Below, one piece after another: positions 48,181-62,400 of a DNA stretch of 64,000 nucleotides (the first letter of the stretch is position 1; the number at the start of each line of letters is the position of its first letter). The stretch spans positions 10,647,501 through 10,711,500 of the forward strand of contig JABWDB010000001.1 of NCBI GenBank assembly GCA_019614645.1, written 5' to 3'. The position numbers and the translations under genes were made by a program. The notes below the pieces were generated by a model, which saw nothing but the letters and a program-made list of their open reading frames with translations, was not told the DNA's origin and ran no database searches. This stretch comes from Stratiolaelaps scimitus. Lineage: Eukaryota > Arthropoda > Arachnida > Mesostigmata > Laelapidae.

Positions 48181-51100
48181 CACAGCAGCCGAATATACTC
48201 GTATATTCCCAGCATGTAGCACTTTCTCATATACTATATTTATCTCTCTCATATATATATATATATATCGCCGTTTTTGTTCCGATATTCACCCGATCAA
48301 ACGTATTACATATACCCATCCACATGTGATATATCATCTATCGTCTGCATGTATTCCGTGGCATACATACTTTGAAAAAAATATGTATTCCGATATTATC
48401 TGGGCCAGCATTGGAGGAGGAAGCGGCGCTGCGGGCTCAGATTTACACACTTACGCACTTAACGGATTTCGCCAAAGGCATCGTGTCCATGCCCACGGTG
48501 CCGATAAGGTTCCTCCTTCATCTGAATCTCTCGTTTGTCAGATCTCCCTCTCCTCGTGGGGCAACACAACACCCTTCCTAGCCTTGGCCTTGCCTTCGCC
48601 TTGCGTATCCTAGATGATGACAGTGTCGTTTACTCTCTGTCTACCCTTCGATGCCTTCGTCGTTGTCGCCAGCATCGTCGTCGTCCTCTTCGTCTCCGTC
48701 ATCTGATGAACGCCCCCTGGACGAGACGGCTACCAAGAATTGCGCGGGGCATCAGCCGTAATAGCGACGCCAGAGAGGAACGAGCCGCGCTGCGCGCTGT
48801 TGGTTCTCAGCAGCTTCATGACTTCGCCGGCTCTTCACGTTCGACGGCTTTTGTTAACGCCCGAGCGAGAGAGAGAGAGAGCGAGAGAGAGGTACGGCGA
48901 GAACGACAGAGAGATGTGAACGAGCGAGTGCGGGCAGTAACACTAACGATGTGTGACCAGCCTGAGGGCGGCGATTTTACTTCACGTTCATCTGCGGGTG
49001 GTTAGCGGCTTTGCGGCGTTGCGCCGTTGAGTTCGGTTCTGTTGGAGTTGCAAACGAGTTCACGCTACAAGGCATCATACACCAGACATCTACGCGTACA
49101 TGTAAACTACTTGCAAATACTTAATGATGCTGAGTTCCTGGCAGAGACCAGAAAACAGAGCTCACATGTTGATCTCGTCACTGTCGCACGATAAAAGGTA
49201 TTTTTTACCAGCGTGCTCAAATCATACACCCTTGTTCAGATCCCTGTTTCAGCGGGCCCATTGGCAAACTTGTTTGAGCTAAATATACATAATACAATGC
49301 GTGTTCGACATGCCAAAAGCGCTCAGTACATATTTTCGGTACAACATGCGCGTATGGGTTAGACCCGTTTAAAGATACAAGTATCTCTTCTAGCCTCAAC
49401 GATTGCCCAGTCAATCCGACATTCGCGTATTGAATTTCAAAGCTTAGAAAAATTAGGTTGTGCTCATTAGCACGAAATTCAATAACACCACTTCTTCTTA
49501 TCATATATTAGATAACCGTTCATACTCATGTGTGCTAATGTGTGCTAATATGTGCTAATAACCGTTCCATTATCCATATCGTCTAGTCAGGAAATAGACT
49601 GAACATTTTAGGCAGACGTCTCCGTCATCTGGCATATTCTACGGCGCCGGTTTAACCATTCCATACCGCTGGCGATACGAGTTCGGTCTTATCAAATCAA
49701 TAGAATCGATCGCTTCGAAAGCTACCAGAGACCCGAGGGTTCTGAAAGCAACGGAACTATTACGCCGATTACGTGTTCAACGCGGCGACTCCACAGTCGT
49801 CCTTTTCGTTGTCCCCCCATCCACGAAACAGTAACGCGCTACAACGCGCCGGGGGGGGGGGGGCGCTGCGACGTCCACGGCGGCGCCTCTGAAAATGACC
49901 CCGTGGAGTTCACACGAAATGCGAAAGGGCCTGCTGAGTGCTCTTGCCACTGCCGCCGGTGACGTCGCTGCCTTGCAAGTGCGTGCGACTGGCGCGCGAA
50001 GATACGTAGTGAGTATAGGTGAAAGAGATAGTGGCGCATTCTGGAAAATGGAATTGATAGGAGATTGGCGGAGGTGGCAGCCCCATACGCGCACACCGTG
50101 GACTGGGTGGGGAACGTGCGTGCTCACTGAGCGACTACCGGCTATGTTGGTCGTGTGCCTGGCGCTGGTGGCGCCGCCGCCGCCGCCGCCGCCGCCATCG
50201 TACAGAGGACTACCTCGCGGCTGTGCATGAGCGAGTTGCCTGGCTGAGAGAACGATGGTAGGAGACGGTAGTATAGGGATGGTACACAGGGAACTGCGAG
50301 GTGGTGGAAGGTCGTCGGAAAATACGGTCCAGGCGCTCCTGGCCACCTGGGCTCTCCCCTCACCTAAGGCAGCTGCAGCAGCAACAACGTGAAGGTTGTA
50401 AGGTCATGGGTGGCAAGGCTGGCCCGCCTCTATCGTGCCTATTCGCGCATGGCAGTCCTTCGGTCGGACTTTTCTTCTTTAACTCCAGCTGCTTCTATCG
50501 GCAGTCGTACAAGAGCGTGTGTAACGGGTGTAAAGGAATACACAGGAATATTTAGAACTGGTTGATATTCGAAGCTCTATGGTGCCGCTGACCAGGATAG
50601 CAATAGCAGCTGGCGTTGTAAGGCGGTATAATGGCTCGAGCAACAGCAACAACAGTAGCAGCAACAAGAACAACCGGAGGAAAATGAATGAATAGGGCGG
50701 GGGAATTTCCTTTTTGTTTTGTCTGAGGGTAATTTTGTTAATGATAAAGTTGCATCGTTTGCCCAAACTCCAAACAGTTTCCTCACCCGCAGAGCGAGCA
50801 GCACTGGCGTATGATGCCCACGAGGCGGGGCTAGTTAGTACATCGAATATCTAAATATCATAACGAATTATTCATATATTTTATATAGAATTCCATGTCG
50901 TACTCTACAATTGTTTATATTGTAGTCGGCAAGTCTTTGCTTTGTAATACAATATCTATTATATTTTTTGAACGACAATATAAGCATAGTAAAAACTGCA
51001 GTCCGTAAATAAAGCACAGTTTGAATTGAATTGAATATTCAACAAGTATTCAAATATTCAACTAAGTATGTATGTCTATTCTATTCAAAAGCAACTGCCA

Positions 51101-54100
51101 TTGGGAGCTGTAACTCGTGTCGCAGTTTCCGCGTGTCGACCTGTCCACGTTGTGCCATCTTTGGCAAGGGATTGTCGTTGCTATGCGTTATAATATATTA
51201 TAGTCGAGCCGGGCCTTGCGGTACGGTTCGTCGCTGCACGACACCCCCGTGGAACGAAGTACTCGTTTATCAGAAGACCAGGCCCTACCGAAGACAGCGC
51301 CAACAACATTTTCTTGATTATAGTTTTCGAATCATACAGGAACTTCGTAACGTGGTTGTCATAATTTATTGTCAGCGATTTTTGATCGTTTTTACGATGA
51401 AAAACATCGAGGACAAAACGCTGAAAATAACTCGCCCAGATATAACTCATCATTTGTCGATCTAACGATGAGCTGAACGAACCGTCTGATGCGACACTCA
51501 GAATTCTCGCCGATTTGCTAAAATCGTAGTTCAGCCTCATACATTATGCAATAGTATTGCATAGACATAACATATCGTAAGTGTTCACGACACTTTGATC
51601 TACCGTTCAAGGACCACATATGAGAGAGAGAGAGTGAGGAATACAACGGGCACACCGACAGTTGGACCAATTGTTTACACATCAGGCTTCAAATAATAAA
51701 TGTTCGTAAATAATATAAACAGATAAGTTGTTAATTCTACGTTTCACTACGTTTTCGTGTTGCGGAACTCCCGTCGAAGAGTTTCCCAACGGGTGGGTAA
51801 GTCGAATAAGGGATCATGCAATGAGCTGCACTTTGACTGACGTCCATTTCCACTGTAGCCTGTGGCATCTGTCGACGGCGATGGCAACGGCTTCTCTTCG
51901 TAATCATGACCGTAAAGCCGATTACTTAAAACTGGAGATGATCGTCTCTCATGACTTAACTCCACCTCAAAGTCTGAGAGAACAGGCCTCTCAGTCGCAT
52001 TCCTTTCCCCGAAACACCATGACAGCGATTGATAGTCTCGCATCACGTTCCATATTATCTGGGAATGACGATAATTTACGTTCGTGCCCAGAGACAAACG
52101 CCAATCGTCCGGCTTGGCCAAGCAGGAAGGCTCTACAACTGGAAACACGCATAGCCCACTCGCATCGAAAGCGACGCTAGCCAGTCTGCTGCCAGCAAAC
52201 CTGTGCTTGATGTCCAATGCCGAAGAAGTCTGTTCCGTCTCTACCTCCAGTCATCATTGATGCGTGCGGCCCTTGGCAACATGTTCAAAGACGTGATTCG
52301 CGTCGCAGCGACGAATACGCCGGGATTAGAAAAGGAACCTGCGGCAGCGGCGACAACAACAACAGCAGCAGCAACAGGTTCATTTCAACCAACTCGACCA
52401 TAGTGCACTCGGAGGAATGGTGCGACTTCCTTATTCTAGTCGGGCGGCGGCGGCGAAGAGGCTCACTTCACATGATACGGAAGGGTCTGGCGCGCTCGTA
52501 TAGTGGCTGAAAGGCATGTCGGGCCAGCGGGAGTCTATAGAAGCGGGACAGTGAGTGAAATCGGGAAGACGGGAGAGGTTAGCCACGAGAACAAACATGA
52601 ATCTTCGGCTGCTGGCGGACTGTTCGCTCTCTCGCTTTCTAGAGCCCTGCCTACTTTCTGGCAGAGGGTGAAATCGTAGAACAACGAACAGCGCATGAAA
52701 ACACACAACGTCATCCGAGCAACAGAGCAAAGTCAACCAGAGCTGAATGCCATTCAGCTCTGTCAAGGTTTAATGAACTATGTCAGACAGACGGACAGAA
52801 CGACACGCAGATATGGACATATGGGGCAAAATAGAAGTAAGTCACACGTCAGCCCCCCCCCCCCCCCCCGAGAGCTCCCTTTGAGCTCCGGTAGAGATTC
52901 TCCCATTTATTAATCTATGCAGGTGAACGAACGAGCGGCCGAACGGGTGAGCGGATCTGACCCCACAAACGGGCGATACACGTACTCTGATGACGGCGAG
53001 ATGAAATTAGCGCACACGTTGTGATGTTATGCTTGTAGCAGTAGACGGAAACGCCATGATTGTATTATATCTACACCCATTTTAGCTCTCTGTTGTTCTG
53101 AATGACAGTCGCTGGCGTGGATATCGCTTATATGCAATACAACATGGTGCCAAGTGTGCACGGGTCGGACGTGCAATGTTACACTGTATTGGTGTGAAAG
53201 TGACGCTTAGCAACTGTGTTTTAACAGATGCAGGACGGCGCCAAAGTGCAATGGTTTGTCGAGTACTATTGACAACATCGCAGCTTGTATAAGAACAGGG
53301 ATGGTTCCAAAAGATATTGAGGAGCCCATTGGAGGCGGTTGTATGGAATCGCATCCCTTGTCTGATATAAATCACGAATCGTAAATAGCTGTCGCGCACA
53401 AACAGCGAGATCCCAGAATGTGAAGAGGGCCTGCTGAAATAAAAGTCGCTGTTGAGCGCGTCGAAAAATCGAGCGTCATAACGGCTTTCCGTCCGCTAAA
53501 AGATATCCGAAAAAACAAAGACGAGACCAAGTGCGAACGATTCCGAGCGCCAGCCACACCGTGCTGTATATCTCGCAGGAACAGGCGTGTCTTCTCTGAT
53601 AGCAGCGATGCGTTTTCATGCTATCAAGTAGAAGAGAGAGACTGAAAGAAGGTGAGGCCGCGCGGATCAGCAGTAAGGGGACCACACGGTGACCACTACG
53701 GAAGCTAACGATACTGCTGCTAGAGTACGTCTAGAAGCGCTTAAAACAGCTACAAAAGCTAGAGGTTTGGTTGCTCACCAGAGCCACTACTGGCATCTGC
53801 GATTCTCCTATTGTTAGAACGAAGTCGACGAGAAACCGCTACACGCGGCTGCTCACGGAGGAGGGAGAGCGAGTTAGCCGTTGGTGACAAAAGCAGGAGG
53901 CCGATAGCATCCAAGAAAAAGGCGACGACGATGGTCCGGGCGGCACGCGTCGCGTTGGTCCGTCAGAGGAAAAAAACGATCAGGTGTGGGGCTGAGAAAT
54001 GATTGCTTCTAATGGCAGCAATCCGAAGTCGGCCTTCCGAGAGGAACGAGTCGCCCGTCTGTTTCGACAAACGCGAGTTCGTCTGCTCCCACATTTGGGA

Positions 54101-54178
54101 TAACCTACAATAGATTTGAGCTGTGCTCAGAGAACAGTGATCTATGGCTGGAACGAGGAAGACGACCGTTTGTCAAAT

Positions 54179-54285
54179 CTGCGCCAGAGGGTGACAGAGA
54201 ACTATTGTGGCTGAATATATACATATATATATATATATTATATACATTATATATGTATAGATATATTCAGCCACCTCTGGCGCAG
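54179..54285. repeat. Large interrupted palindrome with an AT-rich centre
   Basis: The outer arms CTGCGCCAGAG (54179-54189) and CTCTGGCGCAG (54275-54285) pair perfectly, as do the inner arms GTGGCTGAATATAT (54207-54220) and its complement (54261-54274). The left side has 17 extra bases (54190-54206) between the two arm parts; the right side has none. The centre is AT-rich and can extend the stem. Confidence 0.9.
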
Positions 54286-55565
54286 GTATATATGCGTGCG
54301 TCCAAAGGGGGTCACGTGCCGATTTCATGCCCGCGTCAATGCACACACGCTATAAGCACAGACACAATCACGGCCACACACGTCTTACACTTGGAAGCGT
54401 GCATGCACACATGTGGTCCTACCTACGGCGGCAGCTACGGTGAAGAAGAAGTGGACGTCGACTTGAATGAAATGTTTAGGTTTTAACGTGGTAGAACCGA
54501 ACGCGAAGAGAGGAACTGATGGCGCAGGGTCGAGCTGGAATCCGCCCGGGTAATCCGGATTAGTTCATAAGAACGATTACAACGTCCGACGGAGTTGCCT
54601 TTGACGGCTTGGCCTATTGGCTCGTCGGCCTATGGCCCGTTGCTGACTCCGAAAGGTCCTTAGCCTTGGGTTAGTTGCTGTTGTTGTTGCTTTCCGCTGA
54701 ATGGACTGACAGTGTTTATAACACAAGAAGGATTTGACGTCTCCCGCGTGAATCATCTGTGACAGCCTGTCGTTAGCGGGCGACTCTGTAGGAATCCCCT
54801 TGAATTCGTAATGAACCCTTTAAGAATAGCTTAGGTTTGAGTTTAAACACACATCTGGGCGATTAAGACGCCATACGGAACACCTCTGTGTACGGGTTCA
54901 CGTGGTGGTAAGATTACGCGCTTAATATAGATAGATGATAGTGATAGTAGTAGTCGTTCGGTTAAAAGCAATGTGATGTTAGTATGAACGAATCGGTTCT
55001 ATGGACGCCGTGAATAGTCGCTCCGATGGATCATAAGAAAATGATCACACATGAACGTTTTCAAAATAGACCACCAATTCTCGGCAGTCCCTGTGTTGTG
55101 TCAGGCCTGCTGACTCTGCTTCTTGGTCGACTAGTTAAACACGACTTCTGTTAACTAGCGTCGATGTCACACACACATCCCAAATCCATGATTCCAGGAC
55201 TCCCTATCACCGTCCAACACACATGTGTTAAAATAGCGACCATTTCCAGCGTCGTCGGCATGTTGATATCCTGCACAGTCGACCTAGGCGTGACTCAGTC
55301 AGAAACTAATAATAGCACCAACCTAACAGGCCCAGAGAGATATTCACAGGCAGGCAGGCAGGCAGAGAGGATGCGACAAACTCCGTTGTCATCCAATACC
55401 TCATTTGTTCAATATGTTTTTCGCACCTTCGGGCACATATGAGTGCTATGGCGATGCACACATGAGTATCAGTGAATTGTGTTCTGCATCGAGACGACGA
55501 ACTGCTAGACAGATAGACAGTAGGAACAACGTCTGCAGTTCCCACACTATCAGCCGGATATATTT

Positions 55566-55568
<3 letters not shown>

Positions 55569-55613
<45 letters not shown>
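55569..55613. repeat. (AT)n microsatellite
   Basis: About 45 bases of perfect TA repeats. Confidence 0.97.
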
Positions 55614-55617
<4 letters not shown>

Positions 55618-57544
55618 ATGTTTTTATGCACGTTGGACCAAATAACACTATAATATTCGTGACTACGATACGACGCTCCCTGTATTGTTAGTGTCATGAA
55701 GAACCTCGTTCACATAGGGTATGTAATATTTTCGACATCCCTGTTTTGCTGTTGTAGTGCTCGTCAACGGCTAGCCATGTTCAAACTGATCTGTCTCTTC
55801 GATCTCAGGCGCGGTGGCAAACGCAAACGTGATAGTAGCGTATGCTCGACTGAGGCAATACCGTACACATGGTAGACTCCGATATGGCAATGGACATCGT
55901 GCCCAACCGGCGTAACTATATAAAGCCTAGTCTCTAATAAATAACAAATAAATAATTGCGGTTTTGTAGACATCCATGCAGCTATTTCATCGTATAAATA
56001 TGCGGCGTGATGGATACGGATAAGATTCGTTCTGTTGTTGCTGTGACAGACGGACGATTCTATTGTCTTTGGCGGGGTTCATTCGAGTTGACTCTCTGTG
56101 CATATATATATAATACCATTCTCGTTCATCTTTAAACCGAATGTCTCGTAAAAACGCCATAACGGCTAAAGAAATCGAGTTGTGGCTACGGGGTTATGCC
56201 TAAAAAACATACTCGACCGCCTGATCTCAGTGCCCACTTATACGTCTGGTAGCACCCAAGTGAACATCACAGCACCCAGGACAAGTGCGTGGCGGATACG
56301 GATCGGCTCGGATCGTCAGTTGGACAAAATAAACAAATATTTATTAGCTATCCAAGATAAGATCACTAGAGATCAACAGTGGCGCCAAGAATCACCATAA
56401 TCGCCCAGCGATCGACCATAACAACAACAACAACAATAATACGAACAACAACAACAACAGGCGGAACTGTTGTTGTAACAAGAGGGCAACAATATCGCAG
56501 ACCGGCACAGGGAACTATTAAACCTGCCACTCACTCATGCGCTGGGGCGGGAGCATCCGTGCTGCAGCAGCACAAAATCACAACAACATCTTAGACAGAG
56601 ATTCGCAGACTTTACTCGGACGGATCGTTGTTCAGCGCTGTGAGCGCATTCTTCTGCTGCGATTGTAGCCAGTAACAAGCCAGGGCCGATGGAGCGGACT
56701 TGGTGCGGCAGATCGCGTCGATATTACGCACCCACCAACAAATGATTATTAACTACGGCGAGCGATGATCTTCTACCAACGATCATCACTGCGGTTGCGT
56801 TGCGGTGTACCGTGTGCACACACTGTATTGACCGGCTTCGTCTCGTATTTGCGTGTACAGGCACTCGAGCGAGTCGACAATATCGAGCGCAAACAGTAGA
56901 TAGATATATAGAGAAAGATAGTGAAGAGATTGATAGATAAAGATAAAGATCACACAGCTGATATTACAGCACCACCATAAGCATCATCGAGATCATCTTA
57001 ATCAGAAAGAAACACTGAGCAGTAGTTGTAGTCGTAGTAGTAGAAGCAATGCATTTAGGGGTCCGTGTTACGAAGCCAATGCTAGAAGCAGTACCGTGGA
57101 CGTTAAATGTTGGCTGTGGGTTAGCCCGGAAAATTTATATATTAGTGGTAGTAGAAGTAGCATAAGTAGAGCCTACAATGGACGTGACAATGCAAGGCGA
57201 AACGCAGCTCCTATAATTAGAAATATCGATTGTGATAATGCCGACGTCGGTGAACCTTATAATAATAATAATATCACAGCTTCGCGCTACTCCACGTGAC
57301 CATCTATCACTTGAGTTTTGCTATGAGCAAACCGACAACAGCGTGCACGTGCACTCGGCGACATGCGCAAGACACAATAGCGTTGAGCACACGTTCGCTG
57401 TCGGCTGTCCCATGGTGCGCGAGAGATAGCAGCTTCCCTGTTGCTCTCGTGTCGTGAGCGAACGAAACCAGCCGATTCAACGGTTGTCAACTGACGGCAG
57501 CAGCCATTGCTGCCGTCTCTGCTACTGCTCAATCTTCTCGTCGT

Positions 57545-57548
<4 letters not shown>

Positions 57549-57576
<28 letters not shown>
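57549..57576. repeat. (AT)n microsatellite next to a short (GT)n
   Basis: Fourteen AT units, followed by TTGTGTGTGTG. Confidence 0.97.
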
Positions 57577-57580
<4 letters not shown>

Positions 57581-58336
57581 GTGTGTCGCAGTATGTGTGT
57601 GTCCTGGGAGACACACGAAGAGCGAAATAGAAGAAGAAGAAGTAAGTGGCCAATTGGGAAGCAGCGTCTTTCAGCAGGACGGACAGCGACGGAGTCTGTA
57701 TGATAAGGGGGCCTCTCACCCTGCCTCTTATCCTAAACCTATCGTACGTTCCTGTCTAGCACTGACCAATAGCCGAACAGAATCACTAACACAAACTAAC
57801 CGCACCCCGCAGTGAGCCTAGCCGCTATCATACGTTCGCATGTGATAACCACATACAGGACGCACTATTCGTTGTCATTCTCTCTACTTTCACGTTGTAT
57901 AATATATAATAGATCTCTGACTGATTCGTCATTGATATAATTCGCTCTCTCTCTCTCTGCTCCTCTCGGGCTGCCCATGAAATAGGAGATGCCATTGTAA
58001 CGAATTCTGAAGGTGTTACCTGTCCGCATAATCCACTGCGCTATCGTCACGGGTTCATTTTTCGCCATGAGAGGTACCACCACCGCCATTGACAAATAAA
58101 CAGCAACAAACAAAAAAATAAGAAAAACCTCTTGAAGTGGAGCCGTGGTGGACAGCTGAATGTAGCTGCTTGCTCACCGTTTCATTGGACGCATAAGCCG
58201 ACGGCTAAATGTACTTGACTTAACAGGAATTAGTTAGCGCGAAAACTCAAGCGGATTATTATAGATCAAACTTGGCGGGTTGCATTGGACTATAAATTAA
58301 CTAGGGAAGAAGCACACCCGTCTTGTAACTAAATAA

Positions 58337-59440
58337 TGATTATTATTATTATTATTAAATGAAGTTAATTTTTGTTTGAGACATCACGTATATACAATGA
58401 GTGTCACGCATTCGTCCTCAACAAACCTTCAATTGTGGGTCAACTTCACTATGGGGACATAAACATGTTCATTGATCTCCACGACCGCATTGCACAGTAA
58501 TTCACGCACGACAATATTTGTTGCTCGAAACTCGAGAATGAATCTCGTCAGTTTAAGTTTGAATTGATTGATGGACAAATTGTTTTTATTATATTGGAGA
58601 TGTGTTCCACACAGTGACAAAGTGAAAATTGGACTGGCGTTGGACTATTCTCACTACACAATTTGGCAGATTGCCATTTCGAACATGTCATAGGTTGTAA
58701 GGTATGTCAGGCTTCGGACTAGCCCTACCGAAGTCAACTTTAATAAAAGCGTTCGCGTTTTTAAACATTGAAAGCGATCAATTGTAAATAGAGACCTGCT
58801 CTACCTTTAAGAACGACTCTTCTTAAAAAAAGCTCCACTGGATCGGTGTCGAGGTAGATCTAGTATGGACCTGAGCGTATCATTCCTGATACCTGTCCAC
58901 GACGTTATTAAAGATTGACCCCGATGCAGAAGTAGCGTATGAGATATGGGGTTCAAATACAACTATAAATTGTGGAGAGGAGAGTTCTATGGTGGTCCAA
59001 CTCTGTTAGTAACACGAGAGCATTGATAGGAGTCGAAAAATATATATGGATTCATTGTTTATACCCACCCGAATATCATGGAAATTTATACAGAAATAGA
59101 GCTTAGTTGTATCGACTGCATATTTTGCGACTTTCGTTTCTACCCATTTTGTTTCCGTAATGGTTACAACTAAATTCAGGTATCTAATAAAGGGTAGTGG
59201 CCTAAACTGATCCCTGCGCGACTCCTAAGACAAATGGGTTTCCTACGGAAAGCGACATTTCATACCCAAGCGCCTATTTTACTCTTGAGTAGGTAACAAT
59301 TGAGCAATTCGACGCTGAATAGTTTTGGGCCCCCGGCAAGCAACAAATAAAAAGCACCGTCTCGCATCTTCTTCTTCTTCATCCAAGTAAAATCTAGATC
59401 TGTATCACTTAACACTCAATGTTTTGTCATGTTTCGAAGC
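58337..59440 (-). mobile_element. Decayed CR1-like LINE, 3' part
   Basis: On the - strand GVAQGSV (59203-59225) runs, after a one-base shift, into GPLPFIRYLNLVVT, matching the GVPQGSVLGPLLF...YLND block of non-LTR reverse transcriptases. At 59093-59123 it reads YAVDTTKLYF, the catalytic YADDTKLY box with one aspartate changed and a base inserted. Near 58620-58430 FRATNIVVRELLCNAVVEIN resembles the usual RVVNxWNxLPxxVV end of CR1 proteins. The copy ends in an (AAT)n tail at 58337-58360. Stops and shifts make it inactive. Confidence 0.65.
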
Positions 59441-62400
59441 TCATCGAAGACCGCTAGCTCGACTTTCTATTGAGCGTGATTGGCCCACTTGGCACTGTTA
59501 TACATTGCGCTGCTTTTCTACCTGATGTTTTCTGACGACTCGTCAAATTTCCTTTTGACGTCATAACCACGGTTATCATCACGGTTAGCAACGACACACG
59601 GAAAACGAGCCACCATCGAAAGTGTCAAAAGTGGCTGGTGGACGTTCGTACATCGTGTACAAGTAGCCACTTGTAAGTTGTTAAATCGCACATCATACAG
59701 ACATACATATAGTTACTTATATGACAGGTTTGTCACTTGTCGCGGGAGGGCGGGGGGGGTGTGGGCAGGACCTGTCACGTTATAAGGCTGCAATCCGCAT
59801 CAAGGAGCTGTGACAAACTGAATGATGCCTTCTGTCTATCTGCTTGTCCTTCCTAGCCGCTGACGACTCACTCGCTGGGTGGCAGGCCGGCAACTCGAGA
59901 TCGATTTCAGCTCACGGAAGCTGCCGCAGCGATGTTAGCCGGCTACGGCAGTAGTCGCAGTGGCGGGAACAGCTCATCTTAGCATTTTCGTGTCACCACC
60001 CGTCTCTGTGCTCAAGAGACACGTTTCTATCTGCATTGACACACACATACACATCAGGGTAGTTGAAGGGGGCCAACGGCCTGATCGTATCGACTACGTG
60101 GTGGCGCCGATTTCTATGTTTCTCCGCGGTTGTCTGTTCTAGCGGATTTGCAATGTGAACCTGCTGATAAGGTGAAGCACAACAGGGACAGCTCTGCAGG
60201 ACGGCATCATGTAGATGCTGCTACTGTTGTTGTTGTTGTTGTTGTCAAGTTGGATCAGCCGACAGATGACGCCTTTGATCTCGTGATCAGTGGCAACGAC
60301 CGCTCGACCACTCGATCGATCAATTGATCTGAGGTAGACGCGATTACTCAATCAACTGCCGTTTTCTTCCACGTCCATCCGCTAAAACTGTTATCGTCGA
60401 AGAGATGTGCTTTTGTTTTCTGTTGCTCACTGCTGCTTAGAAGGTTCGATGCATAGCTTCGCTGCCGGCCGGGCAAAGGCCGAGAACGGTGGAGTGCCTC
60501 GATTGTCGAACGTATCGATGTCTAATTCTCTGCCTCTGGATGGGTGCGGACGATGATGATATGTATTTTCGAAACATCACTCGCTGTATAGACAGGTGGT
60601 GTTTTACATCGAAAATTGAAACAATTGGCCCCTTTGCACCGCAAGCAGACCGAGAGAGCGAGAGAGATCAAACAGAATTCTAGCATCGATACGAAACAGT
60701 GCGTGTTAACACATTTACAAATAGTCATCGCACAGTGGACATCAATAGTGGTCGCCAGATTGAAATTCTGTAAATGTTTAGAAATCACCTTTCTATTGCC
60801 ATTGCCCTTGTTGACGCTGCCGTAAAAAAGCCAATCCCTTTTGTTTAAATAACGCGTTTACATTCAAGTTTCGGCGACATGTTGACGAGACAGCCGAGCC
60901 TACAAACGTTGGTGATGGCGAGACGTTTCGCCAGAAACGAATTGTGGTATTCCACGGTGACGGCAATAACTGCTGCTGTTTCGATTGAATATACACCATT
61001 ATCGTGCATAGAATTCGAAACGCTCCCGGCCTAGCTAAGCGCAGATGATGATGAAATCGTCCGTGTCTACCACCTCCACGACTATGATGCTGCTGCTGAT
61101 GTTCGATGCGTACCCTTTAGATATTGTACCTTATCAAACGTAAGTAAAACAAATATGCAATATGAAGTGAATTCATTCATTCAAGTTTCAAACACGTATT
61201 GTATTGGTGACCCTGTGTATGCCCCGGATTAATCGTAACGATCGTCGACTGTGGACTCGGATATCGGACCACGATCGTGCTCGATCGATATGGACCACGC
61301 AACCGAGTATTACGCTCTAATAACGTTGAATGCAAGAACATATACACATATGCACGCACACACACACATATGTATGTATGGAAAATACAAAAACAGGTTG
61401 ATTGAGAAAAATGAGGCAAGTATGCGAGGCAAATCAGCAAACTTTTATTATTGTGATTACAGAAAGCTAATTTAAGTTCAACTTTAACGATAACAGCGAG
61501 GTCCCAACACGCGCCTCGCTGTCTCCAGCCCTCGCATAGACAACATTTGGCAGCGTGAGACAAACAATATGTCTACATGTCATATATTCTATAATATACA
61601 ATTGCCCTATTATTTATCGATCACCAGTGGTGGACACGTATCTATAAATAGCTGCTGTTTGTGATTTTAATGCTTCGATTTCATCTACGGCTACGATCTA
61701 AAACGCTTGCCAATATTTGGTCCATTCCGCGAGCAAGATGACAAGAATACAAGCTGCCCTTATCAAGAGTAATTGTGGATTGCCACCCCGTCGTTCGTCA
61801 CTGTGACCTTGCTTCGCGTTTTTCACTCTGTTTGGATGCGACGTTTTTGTGCTCCTGTCATTGGCTGTGTTGCGGTATACGCACCCACATACGGAGCTCG
61901 TCTGGCCGTTCCGACTCGATCAGCCTTGATTCACAAACAAGCGATGAAATGAATCGGATTGCGCAGCCACTGTTTTCCCGGGAGCGAGTACAATAATCAG
62001 CATTATCATCAGCGTCAGCCGCGGTGGCGGCGGCAGCAGGAAAACTACGAGGATCGTGACGCCTGTTGCATTCTCGTGCTCTGCTTTGTGGCAAAACGGG
62101 CCAGCTACATCAGCAGCAGCAGCAGCAACAGCCACAGCAAACAACAACATCAGCTGCTGCTGCTGCTGCTGCTGTTGAAACCCTCGAGAAAAAAAAGGCC
62201 CGGTTGAGTGTACGTCAAACGGACGTTAGTGGTCTCTCAAAATACGGGCTCGCTCTCCGATTCGACATCGTCCTTGTTCCGCTTCATCATCATCATCATC
62301 CCCAGCAGCAGCAGTAGCAGCAGAGTCACCATCTCGCCATCATCCGAGCATCAACACGATTATATTCCGCTCAGCGTTCGCAAACGCGTTCTTCTCGCGC

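Larger units (their letters stand above)
48253..58336. other. Long stretch without a supportable gene
   Basis: GC-rich blocks lie at about 48,640-49,030 and 49,760-50,430. Repeats include a G run at 49851-49863, (CCG)n at about 50171-50197, a C run at 52852-52869, (AT)n at 55569-55613 and 57549-57576, an AAC-rich stretch at about 56418-56462, and the large palindrome 54179-54285. No protein family was recognised. Confidence 0.5.

Noticed and set aside
49777..50346. 189-codon - strand frame with a glycine run
   Set aside because: The glycine run comes from (CCG)n and the rest shows no recognisable domain.
51728..52217. Overlapping open frames of about 150 codons on both strands
   Set aside because: Frames of this length are expected once or twice by chance in this amount of DNA; no motif, signal or splice support was found.
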